In this document: in pieces, positions 35,958-45,675 of the stretch
Position numbering within the stretch: position 1 is the first letter of the stretch
Layout of the letters: each line of letters opens with the position of its first letter
Assembly: GCF_003122205.1 (NCBI RefSeq)
Contig: NZ_QEYE01000002.1
Span: 230,356 to 294,355, forward strand
Direction: 5' to 3'
Source: Maritimibacter sp. 55A14
Lineage (GTDB): Bacteria > Pseudomonadota > Alphaproteobacteria > Rhodobacterales > Rhodobacteraceae
DNA: 64,000 nt
Translations under genes and position numbers: made by a program
The notes under the pieces: model-generated
What the model saw: only the letters and a program-made list of their open reading frames with translations
What the model was told of the DNA's origin: nothing
Database searches by the model: none

Positions 35958-36911
35958 ACTCTGCCGTGGCCTGCTTTTACGTGAACTCTCTCGAAACGCT
36001 GTTTACGCGTATGCGCAACGAGCGTGAAACGCAATATGATGCCGCACGGATACGCCAGATGCGGCCGGCCGATATTCGCCACTGTCCAATACATCCACGG
36101 ACGATAGCGACCTGCTTGGTCCTCTGGCGCAGATCGGGTTCGTCCGGTCACACGTTGCGGTGCCGCGCACACGAGCGGACGACCCCAAGAACGGAGCGCG
36201 CCCGCCGCAGGCTCGCGCCGAAGGTGACCAAATCTTTCCGCATTGAAGACAGTATGACGCCAGCGTCTCGCCACGCCGGGTGGCTAGAATTATCTGCGTC
36301 ACGAGTGAAGGGAGTGGGTTTAGTGAGTGGTGGGAGTGTGTCATTTCATGACGAGCGCGGCGATCCTCCCCACCCACAGGGGATCGCCGCCACTGGGTCC
36401 ACGCTGCTACGCATTCGTGTCACCAGAACTGCAACCCCAGATCGCTGCCCAGCAGACAAGCGCATGTCGCTGCGCCTGCTCGGAGAATCTTCGCATGGAG
36501 AAAGGACTTCTCCTGCAGTACGGCAGGCCCTCCGCACTCGCGGCGGGTCAGCCAGACGCAACCGGCCGATTCTGTTGAAAAAGTCGGTGTCTGGCCGAGA
36601 ACGGGCAGATCGGCAGAACATCATCCCGCAGTTGCGCCATTTCGCAAATTCTGTTTCCTCCAGGTCGATCTGTAGGAACATTGCTCCAAGTTTTCGAGGC
36701 GATTTTCGGTTTGCGGAGTTTTTCAACGGAATAGGCCCAGAGCGGAAGTTTAGGAAGGCGTCAAACGCTGCGGTGCAGCTTCCCCAAATCTGCCATTCAT
36801 GCTTCGCCGCAGCAGAGGCACACATTTCAAGTGTTCAATTTCATGAAGACGGCATGAACTTGCAAATGTCAGCCTTTGGTCAGGTGGGCCAGGGATATTC
36901 TCGAAAGGCAC
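35958..36911. other. 954-base stretch without a credible gene
   Basis: Open frames exist on both strands, such as 332 codons at 35966-36964 and 159 codons at 36346-36825, but their composition (Arg-, Ser- and Cys-rich) and lack of any domain make them unlikely genes. The region contains the sequence tctgttgaaaaagtcggtgt at about 36572, which looks like an insertion-sequence end. I read the stretch as remnant DNA with a possible IS scar. No promoter or RNA gene could be defined. Confidence 0.45.
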
Positions 36912-37508
36912 TTAGCAGGCGCGGCGTCGATGCCTTGGGTTCGGCGAACAGGCTGATATCCTGACCCGGCCGGCACAAACGGAAGAACCGAGGCCAACTC
37001 CGCACAGCTTGTCTTTATAGATGCAGAGACAGTCCTCGATCTCTGCCGCAGTCAGCGGCGCAAACGCGGCGGGAAGTTGATCTTTTTCAATCATTTTTCC
37101 GGAGAACCCGAGCCCTGCGGCTCCGGTCCGCGCGCCCGCATGTAGGTAGACCTTCTCAGGTGCAAGACCCAGAAAGGCACCAATTCGGTGCGCGGTGTCA
37201 TACACAGTAAGTTCACCAATACCGCGGATGGACCTGATTGTGTGATTGACGACTACGAGTAGCGCATCGAAATCTTGCGCAGCCGAAATCGATTCCGAGT
37301 TTGCGAGTAGTTGGCGTTCGGCTTCACCGAGGACCCTGTTAGGGATTCGACGCTGGTGAGGGTGTCGCTTCCCATCAGCGCGCCGGCAGTTTGCAGCCAT
37401 CATGATCGCGTCTGATAGGTTCGGCTGGCTCGAAAAAAACAAGATTTCTTCTCGTGCTTTCGTCCGGCAGCGATCAATATAATCAGCAACGCAGGCATGA
37501 ATAGACAT
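36912..37508 (-). CDS. Unknown protein with HhH-like segment
   Basis: The 198-residue protein has a good AGGAAG ribosome site before the ATG at 37508. The N-terminus is helical and basic (YIDRCRTKAREEILFF). A central part contains VNHTIRSIRGIGELTVYDTA and HRIGAFLGLAPEKVYLHAG, like a helix-hairpin-helix (RGIGELTVYD) as in base-excision glycosylases, and AAEIEDCLCIYKDKLCG. I know no named family but proteins with this core are common as hypothetical in genomic islands. The HhH-like segment suggests DNA contact. It stands 98 bases from the divergent HNH nuclease gene, so the two may share a promoter region and a function. Confidence 0.65.
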   Translation of the reverse strand: MSIHACVADYIDRCRTKAREEILFFSSQPNLSDAIMMAANCRRADGKRHPHQRRIPNRVLGEAERQLLANSESISAAQDFDALLVVVNHTIRSIRGIGELTVYDTAHRIGAFLGLAPEKVYLHAGARTGAAGLGFSGKMIEKDQLPAAFAPLTAAEIEDCLCIYKDKLCGVGLGSSVCAGRVRISACSPNPRHRRRAC

Positions 37509-37606
37509 TCAGACTTCCTCGCAAAGCATGATGTTACGAGAGCATAGGACAACGCGTGGCGCTTGTCGAAGAGTCGTGAGAAAGTGAGGGAAAGGGAGGA
37601 GTTTTT

Positions 37607-38806
37607 ATGTCCGAGATACTGGACAAGCTCGCAGAGAGCGATGACGAGATTGATCGCGACCTAGCTGCAGTACTACGACACTGGCAGGATGCCCGAGCCG
37701 AAAGGGGGCTGAAAAGAAACCTCGGCTATGAACCACGGGATATCTCATCAGATGGCGCCATCAGCGTCATTTCACGGCGGGTCCTGAAAGGTTCCGCGGG
37801 CTTCGAGGACGTCGATCCGCAGCAGAGCTATGAGGCTATTGTCCTGAGACATTCCAACAAATTTGAACAGGATGTGGTCGCGGCCGCTGAACTGCGCATT
37901 AGGAATGGTTCTGCCGCCGCGCACGCTTTTGACGCACAGGAAGTTCGGTTCCTGATCAAGTCGACATCACCCGAGCTGTTCGGTGAACCGGGTGTTCCGC
38001 AGACGATCGAGGCTTGGTGTGGCAGAGAGGCAGTGATTCCGACCTTCGTCAGCGACTTTCGATTCGGAGAGCCGATGATCGCGAAAGGCTTCCGAAGCCT
38101 AATCTGGTTCCACGAAGTGACGAAAGATGGAGAACGCGGGAACGGTCTGAGCGCGATCGTGGAATTCGGACCACCCGACGCAGAGCGGCACGCGACAGTC
38201 GCCGACGTGCATTTCTTTCCCCATCCTGTCGGCAATGAGGTTCTCGAAGAGCACCGGAACGCCGACGAAATGATTGGCAAGATACGCGGCTTCAATCATT
38301 CGCGGATTTGGCCGGTGACCCAAGACACGATTTCACTGCTCCTCACAGCGGCGGAAAGAAAGACGCGTCAGATTTCTGAACTAAACGGCATTTCGGACGC
38401 CCCCTTTGATCCAGAAAACATAGTGCCGATCGAAGAAACCACGGCGCTGCGCGGTGTCGTGGTTCGACAGTTTCAGGCGGCGTTCAGGAACAATCTGCTC
38501 TCATTGAGACCGCATAAATGCGCAATAACCGGCACCACTGAGGTTTTCGTCTTGGAGGCTGCCCACATTGTTCCTTACGCAACCGGACACCCCGCCAGGG
38601 ATCGGCCCGAAAACGGCCTCCTCCTCCGACGTGATATACACAAGCTGTTTGACGACGGGCTGATTTCGATCGACCCGGACACACGTAAGGTGTGTGTTTC
38701 GCAGCGACTGACGGACCCGGATTACATGGCCCTTAGGGACATTCTAGTGGAGGACAAGGTCTCCAAAACCTGCCTGCAGTTTCACTACGATCACTTTTGG
38801 GGGTGA
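37607..38806 (+). CDS. HNH endonuclease (restriction-type)
   Basis: The 399-residue protein has a strong GGGAGGAG ribosome site. The last 95 residues are an HNH domain (HNH_2 type): PHKCAITGTTEVFVLEAAHI, then ENGLLLRRDIHKLFDDGLIS and a final QFHYDHFWG, with the catalytic His in EAAHIVPY and the CxxT-type variant instead of two Cys pairs. The N-terminal 300 residues may be a DNA- or modification-recognition domain, mainly beta strands (RGVVVRQFQAAFRNNLLSLR just before the HNH). Similar nucleases act in phage defence or as modification-dependent restriction enzymes; the target is unknown. It stands opposite the HhH-like gene and near the SUFU gene. Confidence 0.85.
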   Translation: MSEILDKLAESDDEIDRDLAAVLRHWQDARAERGLKRNLGYEPRDISSDGAISVISRRVLKGSAGFEDVDPQQSYEAIVLRHSNKFEQDVVAAAELRIRNGSAAAHAFDAQEVRFLIKSTSPELFGEPGVPQTIEAWCGREAVIPTFVSDFRFGEPMIAKGFRSLIWFHEVTKDGERGNGLSAIVEFGPPDAERHATVADVHFFPHPVGNEVLEEHRNADEMIGKIRGFNHSRIWPVTQDTISLLLTAAERKTRQISELNGISDAPFDPENIVPIEETTALRGVVVRQFQAAFRNNLLSLRPHKCAITGTTEVFVLEAAHIVPYATGHPARDRPENGLLLRRDIHKLFDDGLISIDPDTRKVCVSQRLTDPDYMALRDILVEDKVSKTCLQFHYDHFWG

Positions 38807-39121
38807 TTTTCAGAGATGACAAACTTGTTCCGCCGAACGGCCCTGACCGGCCGCTCGACTTCGATGGCATGCCGCTGTGCGGCTTCCTCGAAACGGCCAT
38901 TCGTGCATCGCGCAGTATTTCTGGTTGGGCAATGCCGACGATCGCGCGGACAATCCTGCCGCTTGATGCGAGCGTTCTTGTGGCCGCACATCGCCCAATC
39001 CATCAAGGACCAGATTGAGAAACGCCGCGGCGCGGCCATGTGAAATGGACCTTCGCACCCGCTGCAGCGCCCCCCTGACATCCGGCGGTTGCGACGAATG
39101 CCTGCCCCGACGCCAACATCC
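38807..39121. other. Gene-free stretch after the HNH gene
   Basis: No convincing coding sequence. On the minus strand there are cysteine-rich bits (RCSGCEGPFHMA and RCTNGRFEEAAQRH) that recall the zinc ribbon of a serine recombinase, broken by frameshifts. They could be the tail of an old integrase gene. The evidence is too weak to name a pseudogene. Confidence 0.35.
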
Positions 39122-39709
39122 TCACACTTCTGACTGTCTTGCCAGGTCGAAGTATTCCGTCTGCCGTTCCAGGAAGATACTTTCCAACTGGTCGAAACCT
39201 GCACGCAGGAAAAACTGTCTCTCGCTTTCGCTGATAGGGAATGCCATCAGCCAATGGACCGTCCCGCCGTCTGGCAACTCGATACGTGACAGCCCCTTCC
39301 AGGGATAGGGTGGACAAAGCAGCAGGTGCGGAAACCGCGTGTCCGGGATGCGATCGCCAAATACATCGGCAAAAAGGATCTCGGGCGCGGCGAACCAATT
39401 GCCCTTCCGAACCGCCTCGCAGGCGTCAGCGATAGCCTCGGCGAAACCACTGATCTCATTGCCACAGACACCAGCAATCTCAACGCTGATGTCCTGTCCG
39501 TCAACAAGGTTCCGGGATCGATGCAGTGTCAGTGACGAATAGCTCGTCCATCCTTCAACCGGGCTGTCTTCGCAACGGAGGATGTCTGTGAAACTCTCTT
39601 CGCCATGATGGATCCGAAGCACCTTCCGGCGACCTTGAAACGCTTTATAGGCTGCCGCCGCAACGGCCCGACCTGAAGTTGACGCCTTCTCGAAAGGTGT
39701 GTCTGACAC
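39122..39709 (-). CDS. Suppressor-of-fused (SUFU) domain protein
   Basis: The 195-residue protein carries a SUFU-like domain. From about residue 100 on: GNWFAAPEILFADVFGDRIP, FPHLLLCPPYPWKGLSRIEL and VHWLMAFPISESERQFFLR, matching the PYPW...HWL...PISExE pattern of bacterial SUFU proteins. These serve as immunity proteins in polymorphic-toxin systems or have unknown roles. The start is GTG at 39709 with GGAGG just upstream. No toxin gene is next to it, so it may be an orphan immunity gene. Confidence 0.78.
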   Translation of the reverse strand: MSDTPFEKASTSGRAVAAAAYKAFQGRRKVLRIHHGEESFTDILRCEDSPVEGWTSYSSLTLHRSRNLVDGQDISVEIAGVCGNEISGFAEAIADACEAVRKGNWFAAPEILFADVFGDRIPDTRFPHLLLCPPYPWKGLSRIELPDGGTVHWLMAFPISESERQFFLRAGFDQLESIFLERQTEYFDLARQSEV

Positions 39710-40222
39710 GATTGCCTCCGGCGGTCCTCAGCGTTTCTATATTCGATCTCATCGGGCATGCGCAATCAGGTCGCCACCGTCACCAATGCCGCGCGTTGAA
39801 CGAGCGCCCGATCCGGGCTCCACGCCGACCCGCAGTGGTGCAGCAACGGGGACGGGGCCAGTGACACTCGCCACCAGCAAGGTCGGCCCAGAGCAGCCGT
39901 TCGGCGCAGAGGCGGTGCCGCAGCGTAGCGTCGCCATAGCCGCCGTCCGAGCGAAGTCTGGCTAGCTGTGTCATCGCACGTCGAACGAGGCATTTGATAG
40001 GTTCGGGACCTTGGGCGTGGCAGGAATTCACACTGTGGACGTCAACCTGCCGTTTGCCTTGCCCGAGCGAAAGGCAACAGATCAATCGTTCAAAGAGTAT
40101 TTCGTCATCAAAGGCAATTCTGTTGCCATCAGGGGCTGAACGTCAAAGTGACCGGAAGCAGCCAATCTGGATGCAGGGCTTTGGAATTGCTCCGGCGCCA
40201 CACCGCATGGAGTTGCTCCGTG
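39710..40222. other. 513-base stretch without a clear gene
   Basis: Several overlapping open frames are present but none has a domain or a good start. From about 39974 to 40140 a plus-strand frame ends with VNLPFALPERKATDQSFKEY and FVIKGNSVAIRG before a stop; it lacks a start codon and could be a remnant. Nothing else was recognised. The region separates the SUFU gene from the end of the formate dehydrogenase operon. Confidence 0.4.
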
Positions 40223-40447
40223 TCAGGCGCGTACGTGCGTCTTCACGATCTCTGCCTCTGCCGCAATTACCAGATCGTCCAGCCCCTTTCCCCCTGCGCC
40301 GACGTGGTCGTGAAGCTGATCCAGCATGCGCGGCTCCCAATAGTCGGTCAGGTGTGCGGCGATGCGGGCGGCCTGATCGTTGCCGGGCTGGGTCTTGAAG
40401 AATGTTGCGATCTGGTTGGCCATATGGACCATTTTCTCAGGCGACAT
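40223..40447 (-). CDS. fdsD: Formate dehydrogenase delta subunit
   Basis: The 74-residue protein starts MSPEKMVHMANQIATFFKTQ and continues with AARIAAHLTDYWEPRMLDQL, the typical sequence of FdsD. It is a small accessory subunit of the NAD-dependent molybdenum formate dehydrogenase and is thought to help assembly. It overlaps the end of fdhD by 11 bases and is the last gene of the fds operon. Confidence 0.9.
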   Translation of the reverse strand: MSPEKMVHMANQIATFFKTQPGNDQAARIAAHLTDYWEPRMLDQLHDHVGAGGKGLDDLVIAAEAEIVKTHVRA

Positions 40448-41258
40448 GGTGAACCTCGATGTCGATGCGATGGGGGTGGGAATAGAGATCGAAGCCGCCG
40501 CCACGGGCAAAGGCCGCGAGGGTGATCCCTGCCTCATCGGCCAGCCGCAGCGCATGAGCGGTCGGTGCCGACACGGCGATCAGGATGCCGCAGCCCGCCA
40601 TGGCGCATTTCTGCACCAGTTCGACAGAGAGGCGGCTGGTCATCACGATGGCCCCTTCCGACGGGTCGATGCCAGCACGCCAGAGCGCGCCAATCAGCTT
40701 GTCGAGCGCATTATGCCGTCCCACATCCTCGCGGGCGAGTATGAGGCCCGCATCCGGCAGAATGAAGCCGGCGGCATGGGTGGCGCGGGTGAGATCATGC
40801 AGCGGCTGGCAGGTGCCAAGCGCATCGGTGGCGCGGGCAATCTCGCGCAGCGAAAAGGGCGGGCCGGTTCGCGTGACGCGGGGCACCAGCCTGATCGCCT
40901 GTTCCAGAGAGTCGATGCCGCAGAGACCACAGCCCACCGGCCCGGCCATATAACGCCGCCGCGCCGTGAGCGCCTCTTGGCGATCCTCGCGCAGCCAGAA
41001 CCGCGCCTCGATCCCCTGGGCGTGCTCGGCAATCTCGAAGTCCTCGATCTGCGCGGGGTCGGTCACGATCCCTTCGGTCACGGCGAAGCCATGGGCGAAA
41101 TCGGCGATATCGTCAGGAGTCGCCATCATCACTGCCTGCGTCGTGCCGTCAAAGACAAAGGCCACCGGCACCTCATCGGGCAGGGCGCGGGTGACGCGGC
41201 GCACCCCCTCGCCCTGCACCGAGAGGCCCGGTCGGCTTTGGGTGGGAGAAAAGCCCAT
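40437..41258 (-). CDS. fdhD: Formate dehydrogenase sulfurtransferase FdhD (FdsC)
   Basis: The 273-residue protein transfers sulfur to the molybdenum cofactor of formate dehydrogenase. The core signature is seen: MAGPVGCGLCGIDSLEQ with the sulfur-carrying Cys, then LILAREDVGRHNALDKLIG and VMTSRLSVELVQKCAMAG near the C-terminal half. In Rhodobacter the homologue FdsC also binds bis-MGD. The start is ATG at 41258 or, by overlap with the fdsA stop, GTG at 41266. It is followed by fdsD. Confidence 0.92.
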   Translation of the reverse strand: MGFSPTQSRPGLSVQGEGVRRVTRALPDEVPVAFVFDGTTQAVMMATPDDIADFAHGFAVTEGIVTDPAQIEDFEIAEHAQGIEARFWLREDRQEALTARRRYMAGPVGCGLCGIDSLEQAIRLVPRVTRTGPPFSLREIARATDALGTCQPLHDLTRATHAAGFILPDAGLILAREDVGRHNALDKLIGALWRAGIDPSEGAIVMTSRLSVELVQKCAMAGCGILIAVSAPTAHALRLADEAGITLAAFARGGGFDLYSHPHRIDIEVHHVA

Positions 41259-41263
41259 TACCG

Positions 41264-44158
41264 TCACTCCGCCGCCGGCAGGATACGCCGCGCTTGTGCG
41301 GCCTGCGCGGCATACTCCTCCTGCCAGTCGGTCGGCCCGTTCGACAGGCTGACCTGCACCGCCGTCACCTTGTATTCCGGGCAATTGGTGGCCCAGTCGG
41401 AATAGTCGGTGGTGATGACATTGGCCTGCGTGTCGGGGTGGTGGAAGGTGGTGTAGACCACGCCGGGGCTGACCCGGTCCGTGAGCTTGGCGCGCAGGGT
41501 CGTCTCCCCCGCGCGACTGGCCAGCCGCACCCAATCGCCGTCTTTCAGCCCGCGCACCTCGGCATCATGCGGATGGATTTCCAGCAGATCCTCTTCATGC
41601 CAGACCACATTGTCGGTGCGCCGGGTCTGGGCGCCGACGTTATACTGGCTGAGAATGCGCCCGGTGGTGAGCAGGAGCGGGAAACGCGGGCCGGTTTTCT
41701 CGTCGGTCGCCACATATTCGGTAACGATGAACCGCCCCTTGCCGCGCATGAAACCGTCCACATGCATCAGCGGCGTCCCCTCGGGGTGCGCCTCGTTGCA
41801 GGGCCATTGCACGCTGCCTTTTTCCTCCAGGAGCGCGTAATCCACCCCGGCGAAAGAGGGCGTCGTCGCCGCGATCTCATCCATGATCCGGGCGGGGTGG
41901 GTGTAGTGCCAGCCGGCGCCCATCGCATTGGCGAGCATCTGGGTGATTTCCCAGTCGGCATAGCCATTGAGGGGCGGTATCACCTTGCGTACGCGGTTGA
42001 TCCGGCGCTCTGCATTGGTAAAGGTGCCGTCTTTCTCGAGGAAGGTCGAACCGGGCAGGAAGACATGCGCGTAATTCGCGGTCTCGTTGAGAAAGAGGTC
42101 ATGCACGATGACACATTCCATCGCTGCCAGACCCGCCGCGACATGTTTGGTGTCGGGGTCCGATTGCAGGATGTCTTCACCCTGGCAATAGAGCCCCTTG
42201 AAGGTGCCATCCACGGCGGCATCGAGCATGTTGGGGATGCGCAGGCCCGGTTCCGCGTCGATCTGAACGCCCCAGGCCTCTTCAAAGACCTTTCGCACCT
42301 CGGGGCCTTTGACGTGGCGATAGCCGGGCAGTTCGTGCGGGAAAGACCCCATGTCGCAGGCGCCCTGCACATTGTTCTGACCGCGCAGCGGGTTCACACC
42401 CACGCCGGGCCGTCCCATGTTGCCGGTGAGCATGGCAAGGTTGGCGATGCCCATGACGGTGGTGGACCCTTGGCTATGCTCGGTCACGCCAAGGCCGTAG
42501 TAGATCGACCCGTTGCCACCAGTGGCAAAGAGGCGGGCGGCGGCGCGCAGTTCTGCCGGATCGACGCCGGTCAGCATCGCCGTTGTCTCGGGCGAGTGGC
42601 GGGGGTTGCTGATGAATTCGGCGTAATGCTGGAATTCATCCCAGTCACACCGCTCGCGGATGAAGTCCTGATCCATCAACCCCTCGGTGACGATCACATG
42701 GGCAAGGGCACTGACCACGGCGACATTGGTGCCGGGGCGCAGTGGCAGGTGATGCGACGCCGCGACATGCGCCGATTTCACCAGATCAATCCGGCGCGGA
42801 TCGACGATGATCAGCTTGGCGCCTTCGCGCAGCCGCTTCTTGAGGCGCGAAGCAAAGACCGGGTGCCCGTCGGTCGGATTCGCGCCGATCACCACCACCA
42901 CATCGGTCTGCTCGACAGAATCGAAATCCTGCGTGCCCGCAGAGGTGCCAAATGTCTGACCCAGACCATAGCCCGTGGGCGAATGGCAGACCCGTGCGCA
43001 GGTGTCGGTGTTGTTGTTGCCAAAGACCGCGCGCGCCAGTTTCTGCACCAGATAGGTTTCCTCGTTGGTGCAGCGGCTCGACGTGATCACCCCGATGGAT
43101 TTCTTGCCATATTTCTCCTGAAGCCCGAGCATCCGGGTGGCGGCGAAGGTCATTGCCTCATCCCACTCCACTTCGCGCCAGGGATCGCTGATCTGATCGC
43201 GGATCATCGGCTTGAGAATGCGGTCCTTGTGATGGGCATAGCCATAGGCAAAGCGGCCCTTGACGCAGGAATGCCCGCGATTGGCCTTGCCGTGCTTGTA
43301 GGGGGTCATGCGCACCAGCGTGTCGCCATTCATTTCGGCCTTGAACGAGCAGCCCACGCCGCAATAGGCGCAGGTGGTGATCACCGAACGGTCGGGCGTG
43401 CCCAGTTCGATGATGGATTTTTCCTGAAGCGTCGCGGTCGGGCAGGCCTGCACGCAGGCGCCGCAGCTGACACAGTCGGAGGCGAGAAAATCATCGGCTG
43501 GCCCGCCTGCGGCGACCCGGCTGTCAAAGCCACGGCCCTCGATGGTCAGCGCAAAGGTGCCCTGCACCTCTTCGCAGGCGCGAACGCAGCGGTTGCAGAC
43601 AATGCATTTGCTGGGGTCATAGCTGAAATAGGGGTTGCTGTCGTCCTTGGGCAACCATTCGGGATTGGCCTCGCCGCTCGTGTTGCGGGCCTCGAAATGA
43701 TTGGCCAGACCGCCGTTTTCCGGCGCCTCATAGCGCACGTTGCGCAGACCGACGGCCCCGGCCATATCCTGCAATTCGCAATCGCCATTGGCCGAGCAGG
43801 TCAGGCAATCGAGCGGGTGGTCGGAGATGTAGAGTTCCATCACCCCTTTGCGGATCTTGCGCACCTTGCTTGAGCCGGTGTGGACCACCATGCCGGGGGT
43901 GACAGGCGTTGTGCAGGACGCCGGCGTGCCGCGCCGTCCCTCGATCTCGACCACGCAGAGGCGGCAGGAGCCGAAGGCCTCCAGATTGTCCGAGGCGCAG
44001 AGCTTGGGGATCTGAATGCCCGCCTCGGCCGCCGCGCGCAGCACCGAAGTGCCCTCGGGCACGGTCACGGGCAGGCCGTCGATCTCCAGCGTCACCGGCG
44101 CGCCGGACTTGGCGGGCGTGCCCATGTCACGGTCGTTCGGAATGATGAAATCCTTCAT
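41264..44158 (-). CDS. fdsA: NAD-dependent formate dehydrogenase alpha subunit (molybdenum)
   Basis: The 964-residue catalytic subunit oxidises formate to CO2. Order seen: a [2Fe-2S] ferredoxin-like region (about 45-80: FGSCRLCVVEIEGRRG); the His-Cys3 cluster motif HPLDCLTCSANGDCELQD; two 4Fe-4S motifs CIVCNRCVRACEE and CVSCGACVQACPTATLQ; then the molybdopterin domain with CAYCGVGCSFKAEMNGD and, near residue 395, RVCHSPTGYG holding the Mo-ligating Cys (cysteine, not selenocysteine). I chose the Met at 44158, whose ATG overlaps the fdsB stop. Active in the cytoplasm as part of the FdsGBA complex. Confidence 0.95.
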   Translation of the reverse strand: MKDFIIPNDRDMGTPAKSGAPVTLEIDGLPVTVPEGTSVLRAAAEAGIQIPKLCASDNLEAFGSCRLCVVEIEGRRGTPASCTTPVTPGMVVHTGSSKVRKIRKGVMELYISDHPLDCLTCSANGDCELQDMAGAVGLRNVRYEAPENGGLANHFEARNTSGEANPEWLPKDDSNPYFSYDPSKCIVCNRCVRACEEVQGTFALTIEGRGFDSRVAAGGPADDFLASDCVSCGACVQACPTATLQEKSIIELGTPDRSVITTCAYCGVGCSFKAEMNGDTLVRMTPYKHGKANRGHSCVKGRFAYGYAHHKDRILKPMIRDQISDPWREVEWDEAMTFAATRMLGLQEKYGKKSIGVITSSRCTNEETYLVQKLARAVFGNNNTDTCARVCHSPTGYGLGQTFGTSAGTQDFDSVEQTDVVVVIGANPTDGHPVFASRLKKRLREGAKLIIVDPRRIDLVKSAHVAASHHLPLRPGTNVAVVSALAHVIVTEGLMDQDFIRERCDWDEFQHYAEFISNPRHSPETTAMLTGVDPAELRAAARLFATGGNGSIYYGLGVTEHSQGSTTVMGIANLAMLTGNMGRPGVGVNPLRGQNNVQGACDMGSFPHELPGYRHVKGPEVRKVFEEAWGVQIDAEPGLRIPNMLDAAVDGTFKGLYCQGEDILQSDPDTKHVAAGLAAMECVIVHDLFLNETANYAHVFLPGSTFLEKDGTFTNAERRINRVRKVIPPLNGYADWEITQMLANAMGAGWHYTHPARIMDEIAATTPSFAGVDYALLEEKGSVQWPCNEAHPEGTPLMHVDGFMRGKGRFIVTEYVATDEKTGPRFPLLLTTGRILSQYNVGAQTRRTDNVVWHEEDLLEIHPHDAEVRGLKDGDWVRLASRAGETTLRAKLTDRVSPGVVYTTFHHPDTQANVITTDYSDWATNCPEYKVTAVQVSLSNGPTDWQEEYAAQAAQARRILPAAE

Positions 44159-45675
44159 TCGGCGGCCTCCTTTCGGGTGGCGAAATCGTCGGGAAAATGC
44201 GTGAGCGCGGACATCACCGGTAGGGGTGTGAAGCCGCCCAGCGCGCAAAGCGAGCCGTCTTGCATAGTCTCGCAGAGATCCGTCAGGAGCGGGATCGCCG
44301 CTCCGTCGCCCTCGGCGATCCGGTCCAGCGTCTCGACGCCGCGCACGGCGCCGATCCGGCAGGGGGTGCATTTGCCACAACTCTCGACCGCGCAGAATTC
44401 CATCGCGAAGCGGGCCATGCCCAGCATGTTGACGGCGTCATCGAACACCACCAGACCGGCATGGCCCAGGAGCCCGCCCTTGGCGTCCAACTCCTCGTAA
44501 CCGAGCGGCGCGTCGAAATTGGCGACCGGGATATAGGCCCCAAGCGGCCCGCCCACCTGCACGGCCTTGACCGGGCGGCCCGAGGCGGTGCCGCCGCCAA
44601 GGTCATTGACCACCTCGTCCAGAGTGATGCCGAAGGCGGTCTCGAAAAGCCCGCCGCGCGCCACATTACCCGCGATCTGCAAGGTCACGGTGCCGCGCGA
44701 CCGCCCAAGGCCGAAATCGGCATAGTGTTGCGCGCCCTTCTCGAAAATGACCGGCACGGTGGCCAGAGAAATCACGTTGTTCACCACGGTGGGCCGCCCA
44801 AGAAAGCCCTCAAGCGCAGGCAGGGGCGGCTTGGCACGCACCACGCCGCGCTTGCCTTCGAGCGAATTCAGCAGCGAGGTTTCCTCGCCGCAGACATAGG
44901 CCCCTGCACCGACGCGGATTTCCATGTCGAAGGCGCGGCCGGACCCCAGCACATCCGCGCCCAGCACGCCTGCCCCGCGCGCGATCTCGACCGCGCGGCG
45001 CATCACCGCGATGGCATCGGGATATTCCGAACGAAGATAGACGTAGCCCTTGGTAGCGCCCACGCCGAGACCAGCGATCGCCATGCCCTCGATCAGGGTA
45101 AAAGGGTCGCCCTCCATTATCATCCGGTCGGCGAAAGTGCCGCTGTCGCCCTCATCGGCGTTGCAGACGATGTATTTTTGCAGTCCGCTCGCGTCCTTCA
45201 CGGATTTCCACTTGATGCCCGTCGGAAAACCCGCGCCGCCACGCCCGCGCAGCCCGGACTTGGCGACCTCCTCGACGATCCCGGCCCCATCCATAACGAT
45301 CGCCCGGCGCAGACCGGCAAGCCCGCCATGTGCCTCGTAATCCGCCAGATCGAGCGGGTCGATCACGCCGACGCGGGCAAAGGTCAGCCGCGTCTGCCTC
45401 GCCATCCAGTCCAGTTCCTCGACCGGTCCGAGCGCCTTGGCGCTGGCGCCCGCCAGAATGCCCGCCACATCGGCAACCGTGGCCGGGCCATAGCCGTGGC
45501 GCACGCCGTCGATCTCGACCTCGACCAGCGGCTCCAGCCAGATCATCCCGCGCGTGCCATTGCGGACAAGCTCGAGTTCGATGCCCCGTGTCTTGGCCTC
45601 TGCGCGGATCGCCTCGGCGACTTCGTCGGCACCCAGTGCCTTGGCCGCGCTGTCCATGGGAACGTAAATCTTCAT
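44155..45675 (-). CDS. fdsB: Formate dehydrogenase beta subunit (NuoF-like)
   Basis: The 506-residue protein passes electrons to NAD+. An N-terminal thioredoxin-like [2Fe-2S]-type region (about 1-110) precedes the NuoF-like part: GLRGRGGAGFPTGIKWKSV (FMN/NADH binding, about 143), CNADEGDSGTFADR, YVYLRSEYPDAI, VGAGAYVCGEETSLLNSLEG, and the C-terminal 4Fe-4S motif VESCGKCTPCRIGAVRG (about 430). Overlaps fdsA by ATGA and follows fdsG by the same type of overlap. Confidence 0.95.
   Translation of the reverse strand: MKIYVPMDSAAKALGADEVAEAIRAEAKTRGIELELVRNGTRGMIWLEPLVEVEIDGVRHGYGPATVADVAGILAGASAKALGPVEELDWMARQTRLTFARVGVIDPLDLADYEAHGGLAGLRRAIVMDGAGIVEEVAKSGLRGRGGAGFPTGIKWKSVKDASGLQKYIVCNADEGDSGTFADRMIMEGDPFTLIEGMAIAGLGVGATKGYVYLRSEYPDAIAVMRRAVEIARGAGVLGADVLGSGRAFDMEIRVGAGAYVCGEETSLLNSLEGKRGVVRAKPPLPALEGFLGRPTVVNNVISLATVPVIFEKGAQHYADFGLGRSRGTVTLQIAGNVARGGLFETAFGITLDEVVNDLGGGTASGRPVKAVQVGGPLGAYIPVANFDAPLGYEELDAKGGLLGHAGLVVFDDAVNMLGMARFAMEFCAVESCGKCTPCRIGAVRGVETLDRIAEGDGAAIPLLTDLCETMQDGSLCALGGFTPLPVMSALTHFPDDFATRKEAAE

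Noticed and set aside
35966..36964. 332-codon frame in the 36 kb gap
   Set aside because: Arg/Ser-rich composition, no domain, overlaps the divergent gene at 36912-37508; more likely remnant DNA.
38810..39120. Degenerate serine-recombinase zinc-ribbon piece on the minus strand
   Set aside because: Only a few cysteine spacings recall the family and frames are broken; left as an unassigned stretch.
41294..43873. 859-codon plus-strand frame opposite fdsA (and 507 codons opposite fdsB, 533 codons opposite cdiA at 21804-23405)
   Set aside because: Long antisense frames are expected opposite GC-rich genes; the products lack recognisable domains while the other strand has full, conserved genes.
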